Shown here piece by piece: positions 43,922 to 53,039 of a stretch of 64,000 nt of DNA (position 1 is the first letter of the stretch; every line of letters begins with the position of its first letter). The translations under genes were made by a program, and so were the position numbers. The stretch is taken from assembly GCF_000600335.2 (NCBI RefSeq), contig NZ_KK088604.1:62001-126000 (forward strand), written 5' to 3'. Origin of the DNA: Rubellimicrobium mesophilum DSM 19309 (GTDB lineage Bacteria > Pseudomonadota > Alphaproteobacteria > Rhodobacterales > Rhodobacteraceae). The notes under the pieces are model-generated. The model was not told the origin of the DNA. It was given only the letters and a program-made list of their open reading frames with translations, and did not search any database.

Positions 43922-44878
43922 TCAGCCTTTCACGGCGCCCGCGGCGATGCCGCGCACGAAGAGTTTTCCGCTGGCGAAGTAGACGGCGAGGGGGACGAGG
44001 CCGGTGAGCAGGGTCGCGGCCATGTTGACGTTGTATTCCTTGGTGCCCTGAACCGAGTTGACGATGTTGTTGAGCTGCACCGTCATCGGGTAGCGCTCGT
44101 TCGAGGTGTAGATCACGCCGAAGAGGAAGTCGTTCCAGATGCCGGTGATCTGGATGATCATGGAGACCACGAAGATCGGCAGCGACATGGGCAGCATGAT
44201 GCGGAAGAAGATGCCCCAGAAGCCCGCGCCGTCGACCCGCGCCGCCTTGAACAGCTCCTCGGGCACCGAGGAGAAGTAGTTGCGGAACAGCAGAACGTTG
44301 AGCGGCATCCCGAAGATCGTGTGGACGACCACGAGGCCCCAGAGCGACCCGAAGAGGCCGACCTTCCCGAGCAGGATCGCGATCGGGTAGATCATCACCT
44401 GGTAGGGGATGAAGGCGCCGAGGATGAGGATCGTGAAGATCGCCTCGGAGCCCTTGAAGCGCCAGTTGGCCAGCGTGTAGCCCGAGACGCTGGCCACCGC
44501 GATCGACACCACCACCGAAGGGACGAGGATGTAGACCGAGTTCCAGAACCCGCGCGAGAGGCCGTCGCAGTTGATGCCGGTGCAGGCCTGCGCCCAGGCC
44601 TTGATCCAGGGGAAGATCGTGAATTCGGTCGGCGGGGCGAAGATGTTGCCCTGCCGGATCTCGTCCATGGTCTTGAACGAGGTCACGAGCATGACCCAGA
44701 GGGGCAGCAGGAAGTAGGCCGCGATGACCAGGAGCGTCCCGTAGAGGACGACGTTGTGGGCCGTCAGGACGCGGCGCGGCCGTCCTCCGCGCGGGCCTTC
44801 GAGGTAGCCCACGCCGCCGGTCCGCTCCTTGATGGCGTCGACCGCCGCGACGGTGCCGAGGGTCGCCGGTTCAGCCAC
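43922..44878 (-). CDS. Carbohydrate ABC transporter permease (MalG type)
   Basis: A 318-residue inner-membrane protein with about six helices. It has the EAA-loop contact to the ATPase (EELFKAARVDGAGFWGIF), the N-terminal helix NVVLYGTLLVIAAYFLLPLW, and a periplasmic loop with CTGINCDGLSRGFWNS. The loop is typical of glucose/mannose-type CUT1 permeases. It forms the import channel with the other permease, whose gene overlaps it by 8 bp. Confidence 0.95.
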   Translation of the reverse strand: MAEPATLGTVAAVDAIKERTGGVGYLEGPRGGRPRRVLTAHNVVLYGTLLVIAAYFLLPLWVMLVTSFKTMDEIRQGNIFAPPTEFTIFPWIKAWAQACTGINCDGLSRGFWNSVYILVPSVVVSIAVASVSGYTLANWRFKGSEAIFTILILGAFIPYQVMIYPIAILLGKVGLFGSLWGLVVVHTIFGMPLNVLLFRNYFSSVPEELFKAARVDGAGFWGIFFRIMLPMSLPIFVVSMIIQITGIWNDFLFGVIYTSNERYPMTVQLNNIVNSVQGTKEYNVNMAATLLTGLVPLAVYFASGKLFVRGIAAGAVKG

Positions 44879-45803
44879 GCTTCTTCCCTCCGAATTCGAG
44901 ATAGGCCCAGGGGATCAGGATGATCACCACCGAGAGCAGCATCATGGTCGATGCGGCGAAGCCCTGGCCGAGGTTCTGGGCGCCGAACATCGAATCCATC
45001 ACGTATTTCGCGGGCACCTCCGAGGCGCCGCCGGGGCCCCCGTCCGTCTGGGCCTTCACGAGGTCGTAGAGCTTGATGACGCCCGAGGCGACCAGCACCA
45101 GGGTGGTGACGAAGACCGGCCGCATCATCGGGATGACGACATGGGTGTAGGTCTTCCAGGTGGGGATGCCGTCCACGCGGGCGGCCTTCCAGATGTCCTC
45201 GTCGATGCCGCGCAGTCCCGCGAGCATGATGCACATCACGAGGCCCGTCCCCTGCCAGATGCCGGCGATCAGGATGCCATAGATGACGAGCTCGCGGCTG
45301 TGGAGCGGGTCGAAGGAGAAGCCCTCCCAGCCCAACGAGCGCACCACCGCCTGGATGCCGAACTCCGGGTTCAGGATCCACTGCCAGGCGAGGCCGGTGA
45401 CGATGAAGGACAGGGCGAAGGGGTAGAGGAAGATCGTGCGGAACACGTCCTCGCCCCGGACCTTGCGGTCGAGAAGGGTGGCGAGGAAGAATCCCAGCGC
45501 CATCGTCAGGATCATCGACAGGACGCCGTAGATGGCGAGGTTCTCGATCGACGTCCACCACTTGGGGGTGGACCAGAGCCGGTCGTACTGGTCGAGGCCC
45601 ACGAACTGGAGGCGGGGCAGCATCCCGGACTTGGTGAAGGAGTAGAAGACCGTCCAGGCGGTGCAGCCCACGAAGATCACGAGGGCGATCAGCACCATCG
45701 GGATCGACGCGATCTTGGCGGGGATGTTGCGCAGGAGCCGCGAGGGCCGGCGTACGCGGGCCGCGTCGGGCGCGGCGACCTCGGCGGGATGGGTGACGGC
45801 CAT
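44871..45803 (-). CDS. Carbohydrate ABC transporter permease (MalF type)
   Basis: A 310-residue inner-membrane permease with six predicted helices and the EAA-type loop DIWKAARVDGIPTWKTY. The first helix is ASIPMVLIALVIFVGCTAW, followed by a periplasmic stretch before YGVLSMILTMALGFFLATL. It is the MalF-like partner of the downstream permease and probably receives sugar from the binding protein encoded 69 bp upstream. The gene overlaps the next permease gene by 8 bp. Confidence 0.95.
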   Translation of the reverse strand: MAVTHPAEVAAPDAARVRRPSRLLRNIPAKIASIPMVLIALVIFVGCTAWTVFYSFTKSGMLPRLQFVGLDQYDRLWSTPKWWTSIENLAIYGVLSMILTMALGFFLATLLDRKVRGEDVFRTIFLYPFALSFIVTGLAWQWILNPEFGIQAVVRSLGWEGFSFDPLHSRELVIYGILIAGIWQGTGLVMCIMLAGLRGIDEDIWKAARVDGIPTWKTYTHVVIPMMRPVFVTTLVLVASGVIKLYDLVKAQTDGGPGGASEVPAKYVMDSMFGAQNLGQGFAASTMMLLSVVIILIPWAYLEFGGKKRG

Positions 45804-45872
45804 GGGCTCCTCCCTGGACCGTGGCGACGGACGGCCGGGGCGCGAAGGCCCCGGCCGGGCGGTGCGGACGGG

Positions 45873-47105
45873 TCAGTCCGCGCTGGCGATGATCTCGGCG
45901 TAGCGCGCCTGCGCGTCGGCCGGGGCCATGTCGGAGGCCCAGAACTCGGTCAGGAGGTCGTTGACCTGCTGGTTCGTGTCAGGGGACAGCAGGGTGGTTC
46001 CGGCCGGCATGACGTTGCCGGAGGCGAGGAGCTCGAGGCCCTTCTTGGTGCAGTCGTTGACGGTGCCCATGTCCACGTCGCCGCGGATGGGCAGCGAGCC
46101 CTTCGCGGCGTTGAAGGCGACCTGCGTCTCGGGCTGGAGGAGCAGCGCGGCGAGTTCCTTCTGGGCGGCGGTGGTCTCGGGATCGTCCTGCGCCGGGAAG
46201 TAGAAGGCGTCGCCCCCGGCGTCGAGGATCGCGTTCAGGCCCAGGCCGGGGAGGCAGGTGTAGTCCGTGCCCGCCGTCTTGCCGGCCAGCGCGAACTCGC
46301 CCTGCGCCCAGTCGCCCATGATCTGCGCGGCGGCATCGCCGGTGATGACCATGTTGGTGGCCTGGTTCCAGTCCTGCACGTTCGAGCCCTGCGACAGCTC
46401 GCGCGCCTGGGCGGCGGCCTCGAAGACCTTGGCGAACTCGGGGCCGCCGGCGACCGATTCGTCCTTGTCGCGGTTCACGGCGAGGTAGGCGTCCTGGCCG
46501 GCGATGGCGGTGGCCAGCACGTTGAAGGCGCCCGCCTGCTGCCAGGGCTGGCCGCCCATGGCGAGCGGGATCTTGCCGGCGGCGGCCACCTCGTCGGCGG
46601 TGTCCACGAACTCGTTCCAGTTGGTCGGGACGGGAAGGCCCAGGTCCTCGTAGACCTTGTTGTTCAGCCACATCCACTGCCAGGAGTGGATGTTGATGGG
46701 CGCGCAGTAGATCTTGCCCTCGTAGGTGCAGGCGTCGAGCAGCGAGGAGGGCTGCACGATGTCCTTCCAGTGGTTCGCCTCGGCGACGTCGGTGAGGTCG
46801 AGGAGGAGCCCGGCCTGGATCAGCTCCTCGGCCTGGCGGCCGTGGTTGAACTGGAAGGCGTCCATCGGGTCGCCGCCCAGGATGCGCGAGATCATGATCG
46901 GGCGGGCGGTGTCGCCGCCCCCGGCGATGGCGCCGTCGATCCACTTGTTGCCGGTGGCGTTCCAGGCGTCGGCGAGCTTGGAGACGGCGTTGGCCTCGCC
47001 GCCCGAGGTCCACCAGTGGGTGACCTCGAGATCGACGGCATGGGCCGCGGTCGCCGTCATGGCGCAGAGCGCGGTCGCCCCCAGCAGGCTGTGGGTCAGT
47101 TTCAC
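45873..47105 (-). CDS. Sugar ABC transporter substrate-binding protein
   Basis: A 410-residue periplasmic CUT1 binding protein. The signal peptide is MKLTHSLLGATALCAMTATA with cleavage after AHA; the mature part begins VDLEVTHWWTSGGE. Features of glucose/mannose-type binders are WNATGNKWIDGAIAGGGDTA and the four-Trp stretch WQWMWLNNKVYEDLG. Two Cys in CTYEGKIYC could pair. The start is GTG with GGGAGGAAAG upstream. It is the first gene of the left operon, divergent from lacI across 115 bp. Confidence 0.95.
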   Translation of the reverse strand: MKLTHSLLGATALCAMTATAAHAVDLEVTHWWTSGGEANAVSKLADAWNATGNKWIDGAIAGGGDTARPIMISRILGGDPMDAFQFNHGRQAEELIQAGLLLDLTDVAEANHWKDIVQPSSLLDACTYEGKIYCAPINIHSWQWMWLNNKVYEDLGLPVPTNWNEFVDTADEVAAAGKIPLAMGGQPWQQAGAFNVLATAIAGQDAYLAVNRDKDESVAGGPEFAKVFEAAAQARELSQGSNVQDWNQATNMVITGDAAAQIMGDWAQGEFALAGKTAGTDYTCLPGLGLNAILDAGGDAFYFPAQDDPETTAAQKELAALLLQPETQVAFNAAKGSLPIRGDVDMGTVNDCTKKGLELLASGNVMPAGTTLLSPDTNQQVNDLLTEFWASDMAPADAQARYAEIIASAD

Positions 47106-47148
47106 GTTGCTTTCCTCCCTGTTCGGATGCCCTTTGGCTTCCTATAAC

Positions 47149-47164
47149 GATTTAGAGCTAAGAC
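47149..47164. promoter_or_regulatory. Candidate LacI-family operator between the two sugar operons
   Basis: A 16-bp imperfect palindrome with arms TTAG/CTAA about a central AG (47152-47161), flanked by matching outer G and C. It lies in the divergent region between the binding-protein gene and the LacI-type regulator, next to a TATAAC box. This position suits a site controlling both operons. Inferred by symmetry only. Confidence 0.4.
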
Positions 47165-47220
47165 GAATCACCGGCGCCGTGCAAGCGGCTTTCGCGGGCG
47201 CGGACGGGAGGAGCAAAATC

Positions 47221-48294
47221 GTGAGCGACGCGCCGGGCAACGCGGCGGGAGACGGGGTCGCGGCCGCGCCTTCCCCGGACGTGGAACGCCCCGGAAAGCC
47301 GACCCTCAAGACCATCGCGGGGCTGACGGGCCTCGCGGTGGCGACGGTGTCGCGCGCGCTCCACGACGCGCCGGACCTCAGGCCCGAGACCAAGGCGCTG
47401 GTCCGCAAGGTGGCCGAGGAGCTGGGCTATGTCCCGAACCGCGCGGGCCTGCGCCTGCGGACGGGGCGCACGCAGGTCATCAGCCTCGTCATGTCGGCCG
47501 AGCACGACATGATGAACAACACGGCGCGGCTGATCTCCTCGCTGGCCGGGGCGCTGCGGGGGACGGCGTTCCACCTCAACGTCAGCTACTTCTTCCCCGG
47601 CGAGGACCCGATGAAGCCCATCCGGCACATCGTGGAGATGGGCCTCGCCGACGCGGTGATCTTCAACCAGACCCAGCCCGAGGACCAGCGCGTCGCCTGG
47701 CTCCTGGGGCGGCACTTCCCCTTCGCCACCCATGGGCGGACCAACTGGGCCGAGCGCCACGCCTGGGCCGACTTCGACAACGCCGCCTTCGGGGAGATCG
47801 CGGTGCGGCGGCTCGCCCGCGCCGGGCGCAGGCGGATCGGGGTGATCGCGCCGCCGCTCGACCAGAACTACGCGCGGGACACCGTGGCGGGAGTCGCCCG
47901 CGCGGGCCAGGAGACCGGCGTCGAGTCGCAGGTCCTCGCGGGAGTGTCGAGCGACAGCGCCTCGGCCCTGGTGCGCGAGGCGGTGGCGCGGGCGCTGCCC
48001 CTGGGGTTCGACGGGCTCATCGCCTGCTCCACCAATTCGGCCATGGCCGCGGTGGCGGCCATCGAATCGCAGGGAATGCGGCTCGGGCGCGAGATCGACC
48101 TCGTGGCCAAGGAGGCGATCCCGTTCCTTACCCTGTTCCGGCACGAGATCATGGTCGTGCAGGAGGACGTGGGCCGCGTGGGCGCGGTGCTGGCCCGCGC
48201 CGTCATCCGTGCCATAAGGGAGCCCGAGGCGCCTCCGCTCCAGGACCTGGAGGTGCCGCGCGACGATTTCGACAACAAGGACACGACACCATGA
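47221..48294 (+). CDS. LacI-family transcriptional regulator of the mannoside locus
   Basis: A 357-residue repressor. The N-terminal helix-turn-helix is LKTIAGLTGLAVATVSRALH (about 22-45) with hinge VPNRAGLRLRTGRT. A periplasmic-binding-protein-like effector domain follows, with HPTWAERHAWADFDN-type features (NWAERHAWADFDNAAFG). The start is GTG at 47221 with GGGAGGAG eight bases upstream, well placed. It is divergent from the importer operon and its stop overlaps the next gene by 4 bp, so it regulates and belongs to the right operon. The inducer is probably the imported sugar. Confidence 0.93.
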   Translation: MSDAPGNAAGDGVAAAPSPDVERPGKPTLKTIAGLTGLAVATVSRALHDAPDLRPETKALVRKVAEELGYVPNRAGLRLRTGRTQVISLVMSAEHDMMNNTARLISSLAGALRGTAFHLNVSYFFPGEDPMKPIRHIVEMGLADAVIFNQTQPEDQRVAWLLGRHFPFATHGRTNWAERHAWADFDNAAFGEIAVRRLARAGRRRIGVIAPPLDQNYARDTVAGVARAGQETGVESQVLAGVSSDSASALVREAVARALPLGFDGLIACSTNSAMAAVAAIESQGMRLGREIDLVAKEAIPFLTLFRHEIMVVQEDVGRVGAVLARAVIRAIREPEAPPLQDLEVPRDDFDNKDTTP

Positions 48295-49346
48295 CGAGCC
48301 AGATCAAGGGCCCGGGGATCTTCCTCGCGCAGTTCGCCGGGGACGCCGCGCCGTTCAACTCGCTGAAGGGCATGGCCGAGTGGGCCGCGGGCCTGGGCTA
48401 CCGGGGCGTGCAGGTCCCCACCATCGACCCGCGCATCCTCGACCTCGACCGCGCGGCCGAGAGCCAGGACTACTGCGACGAGGTGCAGGGCCTCTGCCGC
48501 GAGGCGGGCGTGGAGATCACCGAGCTGTCCACGCACCTCCAGGGGCAGCTCGTGGCGGTGAACCCGGCCTACGACATCGCCTTCGACGCCTTCGCGCCCA
48601 AGTCCCTCCACGGCAACCCCAAGGGGCGGCAGGAGTGGGCGGTGGAGCAGGTCAAGAAGGCCGCCGTCGCCTCGCGGCGCCTCGGCCTCGACGCCCATGT
48701 GGGCTTCTCGGGGTCGCTGGCCTTTCCCTACCTCTACCCCTGGCCGCAGCGGCCCGAGGGGCTGGTCGAGGAGGCCTTCGCGGAGCTCGGGCGCCGTTGG
48801 GTCCCGATCCTCGACGTCTATGCCGAGAACGGGGTGTCCTACGGCTACGAGATCCATCCGGGCGAGGACCTGTTCGACGGGGCGACCTTCGAGATGTTCC
48901 TCGACGCCGTGGGCGGGCACGTCGCGGCGACGATCAACTACGACCCGAGCCACTTCCTGCTCCAGCAGCTCGACTACCTCGCCTTCATCGACATCTACCA
49001 CGAGCGGATCACGTCGTTCCACGTCAAGGACGCGGAGTTCAACCCGGACGGGCGGCAGGGCGTCTATTCGGGCTACCAGCCTTGGATCAACAGGGCCGGA
49101 CGGTTCCGGTCCTTGGGCGACGGGCAGGTGGACTTCAACGGCATCTTCTCGAAGCTCACGACCCACGGCTACGACGGCTGGGCGGTGCTGGAGTGGGAAT
49201 GCGCGCTGAAGTCGCCCGAGCAGGGCGCGGCCGAGGGGGCGCCCTTCATCGCCGCGCACCTGATCGACCGGGCCGAGCGGGCCTTCGACGACTTCGCCGG
49301 GGCGGAGCGGGACCAAGCCACGATCCGGGCGATGCTCGGGCTCTGA
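48291..49346 (+). CDS. Sugar phosphate isomerase/epimerase, TIM barrel (right operon)
   Basis: A 351-residue member of the xylose-isomerase-like barrel family, larger than the one in the left operon (245). Candidate metal ligands lie in LSTHLQGQL, DAHVGFSGSL, YEIHPGEDLFDG, NYDPSHFLLQQ and FHVKDAEFNPDG. A similar layout occurs in proteins acting on keto-sugars or inososes. The ATG overlaps the lacI stop, and the dehydrogenase follows by 14 bp. The substrate is unknown. Confidence 0.92.
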   Translation: MTSQIKGPGIFLAQFAGDAAPFNSLKGMAEWAAGLGYRGVQVPTIDPRILDLDRAAESQDYCDEVQGLCREAGVEITELSTHLQGQLVAVNPAYDIAFDAFAPKSLHGNPKGRQEWAVEQVKKAAVASRRLGLDAHVGFSGSLAFPYLYPWPQRPEGLVEEAFAELGRRWVPILDVYAENGVSYGYEIHPGEDLFDGATFEMFLDAVGGHVAATINYDPSHFLLQQLDYLAFIDIYHERITSFHVKDAEFNPDGRQGVYSGYQPWINRAGRFRSLGDGQVDFNGIFSKLTTHGYDGWAVLEWECALKSPEQGAAEGAPFIAAHLIDRAERAFDDFAGAERDQATIRAMLGL

Positions 49347-49360
49347 GGGGGGTGAGGAAC

Positions 49361-50485
49361 ATGGCAGAACGACGCCTGAGGCTGGGCATGGTGGGCGGCG
49401 GACGGGGGGCCTTCATCGGCGCCGTCCACCGCATCGCGAGCCGGATCGACGATCGGTGGGAGCTGGTGGCGGGGGCGCTGTCCTCGGACCCCGAGAGGGC
49501 GCGGGCCTCCGGGGCCGACCTCGGCATCGCGCCGGACCGGGCCTATTCGGACTTCCGCGAGATGGCGCGGGCCGAGGCGGGCCGCGAGGACGGGATCGAC
49601 GCGGTCAGCATCGTGACGCCGAATCATATGCACGCGGACCCGGCCATCGCCTTCCTGGAGGCGGGCATCCACGTCATCTGCGACAAGCCGCTGGCCGCCG
49701 CGCCCGAGCAGGCGCAGCGGATCGCGGACGCGGTGAAGGCGTCCAGGGCCCGGTTCGTGCTCACGCACAACTACACGGGCTATCCGCTGATGCGGCAGGC
49801 GCGCGAGATGATCGCGGCAGGCGACCTGGGGGAGCTCCGGCTCGTGCAGGCCGAATACGCGCAGGACTGGCTGACCGAGAGCGTGGAGGCCACCGGCAAC
49901 AAGCAGGCCGCGTGGCGGACGGACCCGACACAGGCCGGGGCGGGGGCGCTGGGGGACATCGGCACCCATGCGTTCAACCTCCTCAGCTTCGTCTCTGGAC
50001 TCAGGCCCGAGGCGCTGCTGGCCGATCTCCAGAGCTTCGGAGCCGGGCGGCTGGTGGACGACAACGCCCATGTGCTGCTGCGCTTCCAGGGCGGGGCGCG
50101 GGGGATGCTCTGGGCGTCGCAGGTCGCGCCGGGGAACGAGAACGGGCTGCGGCTGCGCATCTACGGGACCAAGGCGGGCATCGAGTGGGGGCAGGAGAAC
50201 CCCAACGTGATGACCTTCGCGCCGCTGGGCGAGCCCAAGCGCATCCTGACGCGCGGCGGCGCGGGCCTGGGCGGCGGGTCGAGCCAGTCCACCCGCGTCC
50301 CGCCGGGGCATCCCGAGGGCTATCTGGAGGCCTTCGCGACGATCTACACGGACGCGGCGGACCTGATCCTCGGGACGAACGACGGGGCGCTGCTCCCGAA
50401 CATCGACTCGGGGCTGGAGGGGATGTGGTTCATCAACGCCTGCCAGAGGTCGTCGCAGGCGGGCGGCGAATGGGTCGGACGGTGA
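49361..50485 (+). CDS. Gfo/Idh/MocA-family dehydrogenase (right operon)
   Basis: A 374-residue NAD(P)-dependent oxidoreductase with the Rossmann start LRLGMVGGGRGAFIGAVHR, substrate-proximal IVTPNHMHADPAIAFLEAG, the signature ICDKPLAAAPEQAQ (Asp-Lys-Pro form) and GALGDIGTHAFNLLSFVSG with the catalytic-type His. GGGGTGAGGAAC precedes the ATG. It is co-transcribed with lacI and the isomerase. The strong GDIGTH motif and DKP variant set it apart from the left-operon enzyme, so the two are not recent duplicates. Confidence 0.93.
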   Translation: MAERRLRLGMVGGGRGAFIGAVHRIASRIDDRWELVAGALSSDPERARASGADLGIAPDRAYSDFREMARAEAGREDGIDAVSIVTPNHMHADPAIAFLEAGIHVICDKPLAAAPEQAQRIADAVKASRARFVLTHNYTGYPLMRQAREMIAAGDLGELRLVQAEYAQDWLTESVEATGNKQAAWRTDPTQAGAGALGDIGTHAFNLLSFVSGLRPEALLADLQSFGAGRLVDDNAHVLLRFQGGARGMLWASQVAPGNENGLRLRIYGTKAGIEWGQENPNVMTFAPLGEPKRILTRGGAGLGGGSSQSTRVPPGHPEGYLEAFATIYTDAADLILGTNDGALLPNIDSGLEGMWFINACQRSSQAGGEWVGR

Positions 50486-50504
50486 CGGCCTGACGAGGCG
50501 TCGC

Positions 50505-50531
50505 GGGGCGGGGCCGTCGCGCCCCTGCCCC
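50505..50531. terminator. Hairpin between the right sugar operon and the LOG-family gene
   Basis: GGGGCGGGG-8 nt-CCCCTGCCCC forms a nine-pair stem (one G-U) in the 93-bp gap between convergent genes. It could stop transcription from both sides. No T-run follows. Confidence 0.4.
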
Positions 50532-50578
50532 GCCGTTCCCTGCCTTGCCCGCGGAGGCGAGCCGCCTCCCGGCCCCGC

Positions 50579-51562
50579 CTAGCTTCCGTCGGCCGGCTGG
50601 TCGGGCTGGCCGGGCGCGGGCGCGCCATTGGGCACCACGCGTCCCGGGATCTCCTCGCGCCGCTGGCCCTTGTCGGACCAGGTGCGGATCGCCTCCAGGG
50701 CCTCCTCGGCGGTCTCGACGTAGCGGAAGAGGTCGAGGTCCTCGGGCGAGATCGTGCCGGACTCGGCGAGCTTGGGCCAGTTGATGACCTCCTCCCAGTA
50801 GGCGCGGCCGAAGAGGAGGAAGGGGACCTTGGCCATGCGGCCGGTCTGGATCAGGGTCAGCGCCTCGAACATCTCGTCCAGCGTCCCGAAGCCGCCGGGG
50901 AAGACGCAAACGGCCTCGGCCCGCATGAGGAAGTGCATCTTGCGGATCGCGAAGTAGTGGAAGTTGAAGCACAGGTCCGGCGTCACGTAGGCGTTGGGCG
51001 CCTGCTCGTGCGGGAGGACGATGTTGAGGCCGACGCTGCGGCCCCCGGCCTCCTGGGCGCCGCGGTTGCCGGCCTCCATCACGCCGGGGCCGCCGCCGGT
51101 GGCGATGACGCCGCGCCGCCCCCGGGTCTCGGCCAGCGACGCCTCGGTGGCGAGCTGGGCGAAGCGGCGCGCCTCCTCGTAGAAGCGGGAGAGCGAGGCC
51201 AGCATCGGCGTGGTGGCCTTGTGGGCGTTGGCCGCGTCGGGGATGCGGGCCCCGCCGAAGAGGACGATGGTCGTCTCCACCCCCGCCTCGTCCAGCATGA
51301 GCTGGGGCTTGAGGAGCTCGAGCTGGAGCCGCACGGGGCGCAGGTCCTCGCGCAGGAGGAACGCGTCGTCGATGAAGGCCAGGCGGTAGGACGGCGCGCG
51401 GGTCTGCGGCGTGGACGGGATCTGGGCGGCGGTCCGGGTGTCCACCACGCTGTCGCGCATCGGATGGGTCCGGGGGGCGGGCTCGGTGACCTCGCGGGTG
51501 GGCTGCGCGGCGCCGAGGGCGTCGGCGTCCTGGGCGGCGGATGTGAGGGGGCTTTCGGTCAT
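50579..51562 (-). CDS. LOG-family nucleotide hydrolase (TIGR00730-like)
   Basis: A 327-residue Rossmann-fold protein with the LOG signature pair GGGPGVMEAGNRGA and PGGFGTLDEMFEAL, as in cytokinin riboside 5'-monophosphate phosphoribohydrolases often mislabelled lysine decarboxylases. It belongs to the longer bacterial branch, with an N-terminal extension of about 110 residues before TTIVLFGGARIPDAANAH. It probably hydrolyses AMP-like nucleotides or a purine derivative; no cytokinin role is implied. The start follows AAGGACGAGTCG. It is convergent with the sugar operon. Confidence 0.92.
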   Translation of the reverse strand: MTESPLTSAAQDADALGAAQPTREVTEPAPRTHPMRDSVVDTRTAAQIPSTPQTRAPSYRLAFIDDAFLLREDLRPVRLQLELLKPQLMLDEAGVETTIVLFGGARIPDAANAHKATTPMLASLSRFYEEARRFAQLATEASLAETRGRRGVIATGGGPGVMEAGNRGAQEAGGRSVGLNIVLPHEQAPNAYVTPDLCFNFHYFAIRKMHFLMRAEAVCVFPGGFGTLDEMFEALTLIQTGRMAKVPFLLFGRAYWEEVINWPKLAESGTISPEDLDLFRYVETAEEALEAIRTWSDKGQRREEIPGRVVPNGAPAPGQPDQPADGS

Positions 51563-51678
51563 CGACTCGTCCTTGTCTCTTTGGGGCCACATGGCACGGA
51601 TCGCGGAAAAACCAAACCCGGGGCGCGGCCGCCATGGTTTCGTCCGGTTCCTGCGGGAGGCTGGGCCGGGGGAGGGCG

Positions 51679-52065
51679 ATGGCGATGGCGGACTGGGAGT
51701 TCACGACCGAGGGGTTCCGCGACCCGGAGGAGGTCCGGCGCAGGCACGTCAACGGCCTGGGGGGCGCGAGGCTGGCAGGGGCGCTGCGGGCGCATCTGGA
51801 CGCCTGGGGCCTGCCCTGCGGCGAGGTCTACCCCGAGGACTTCGGCTGGGCCTTCGAGGCGACGGGGCCGGAGGGCCTCCACCTCTGCGCCGTGGCGCTG
51901 GAGCCCGGCGCGGGCGGGGTCCTGACCGGGCACGCGCTGACCGACAAGCGGCGGACGGTGCTGGACCGCCTGCTCGGCCGCCGCCGCGAGGCGCCGGACG
52001 AGGCCGTGCCGCTGGCGATCGAGGCGTTCCTGCGTGGCCATCCGGAGATCCGCGACCTCGCGTGA
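51679..52065 (+). CDS. Hypothetical protein, 128 residues
   Basis: No family recognised. A small soluble protein with RRRHVNGLGGARLAGALRAHL, a central LHLCAVALEPGAGG and a charged end (RRREAPDEAVPLAIEAFLRG). There is no signal peptide or membrane segment. ATG 51679 follows GGGGGAGGGCG; ATG 51685 is also possible. It lies about 60 bp ahead of dapD on the same strand and could be in its transcript. Codon use is like its neighbours. Confidence 0.65.
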   Translation: MAMADWEFTTEGFRDPEEVRRRHVNGLGGARLAGALRAHLDAWGLPCGEVYPEDFGWAFEATGPEGLHLCAVALEPGAGGVLTGHALTDKRRTVLDRLLGRRREAPDEAVPLAIEAFLRGHPEIRDLA

Positions 52066-52125
52066 TTGCGTGGCGAAGCCCTGGCGCCTATAGGCCGCTC
52101 TCGACACGCACCGGAGGTCCTGCCC

Positions 52126-52953
52126 ATGTCCCACGCCGCCCTCGAAGCCGCCATCGACGCCGCCTGGGAGGATCGCGCCTCCCTCACGCCGTCCACGAAG
52201 GGCGAGGTCCGCGACGCCGTGGAGACCACGCTGGAGGCGCTGGACTCCGGCTCGCTCCGGGTGGCGGAACGGGGCGCGGACGGGCAGTGGACCGTCAACC
52301 AGTGGGCCAAGAAGGCGGTGCTGCTGTCGTTCCGGCTGAACGACATGGCGATGCAGGAGGGGGCGCCGCAGGGGGCCTCGTGGTGGGACAAGGTCGACAG
52401 CAAGTTCAAGGGCTGGGACGAGGCGCGCTGGCAGCAGGCGGGGTTCCGCGCGGTGCCGGGCTCCATCGTGCGGCGGTCGGCCTTCATTGCCAGGGGCGCC
52501 GTGCTGATGCCGTCCTTCGTGAACCTGGGGGCCCACGTGGGCGAGAACACCATGGTGGACACCTGGGCGACCGTGGGGTCCTGCGCGCAGATCGGGGCGA
52601 ACGTGCACCTCTCGGGCGGGGTCGGCATCGGCGGCGTGCTGGAGCCCATGCAGGCCGGCCCGACGATCATCGAGGACGACTGCTTCATCGGCGCGCGCTC
52701 CGAGGTGGTCGAGGGCTGCATCGTGCGGCAGGGCTCGGTCCTGGGCATGGGGGTCTTCATCGGCAAGTCGACCAAGATTCTCGACCGCGCGACCGGCGAG
52801 GTGACCTACGGCGAGGTGCCGCCCTATTCCGTCGTCGTGGCGGGGTCCCTGCCCTCCTCGGGCGGCGTGAGCCTCTACTGCGCGGTGATCGTGAAGCGGG
52901 TGGACGCGCAGACCCGCTCCAAGACCGGGATCAACGAGCTCCTACGGGACTGA
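52126..52953 (+). CDS. dapD: 2,3,4,5-tetrahydropyridine-2,6-dicarboxylate N-succinyltransferase
   Basis: A 275-residue trimeric enzyme of the succinylase lysine/diaminopimelate pathway. The N-terminal helical domain (to about 100) ends near [12 protein letters not shown]. Hexapeptide left-handed beta-helix repeats follow from about 105 ([41 protein letters not shown]), and the C terminus is [13 protein letters not shown]. The length matches the family. The start [14 protein letters not shown] is conserved and follows CGGAGG. lysA, the last step of the pathway, is 27 kb away. Confidence 0.97.
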   Translation: MSHAALEAAIDAAWEDRASLTPSTKGEVRDAVETTLEALDSGSLRVAERGADGQWTVNQWAKKAVLLSFRLNDMAMQEGAPQGASWWDKVDSKFKGWDEARWQQAGFRAVPGSIVRRSAFIARGAVLMPSFVNLGAHVGENTMVDTWATVGSCAQIGANVHLSGGVGIGGVLEPMQAGPTIIEDDCFIGARSEVVEGCIVRQGSVLGMGVFIGKSTKILDRATGEVTYGEVPPYSVVVAGSLPSSGGVSLYCAVIVKRVDAQTRSKTGINELLRD

Positions 52954-53039
52954 GCCCGACCCGCGCGACCGACGGCCCGGACTGTGTTACGCTGCGTCAG
53001 GCCCGGCACGAGCCGGGCCGGACGTCAGAGGGAGGGCCC

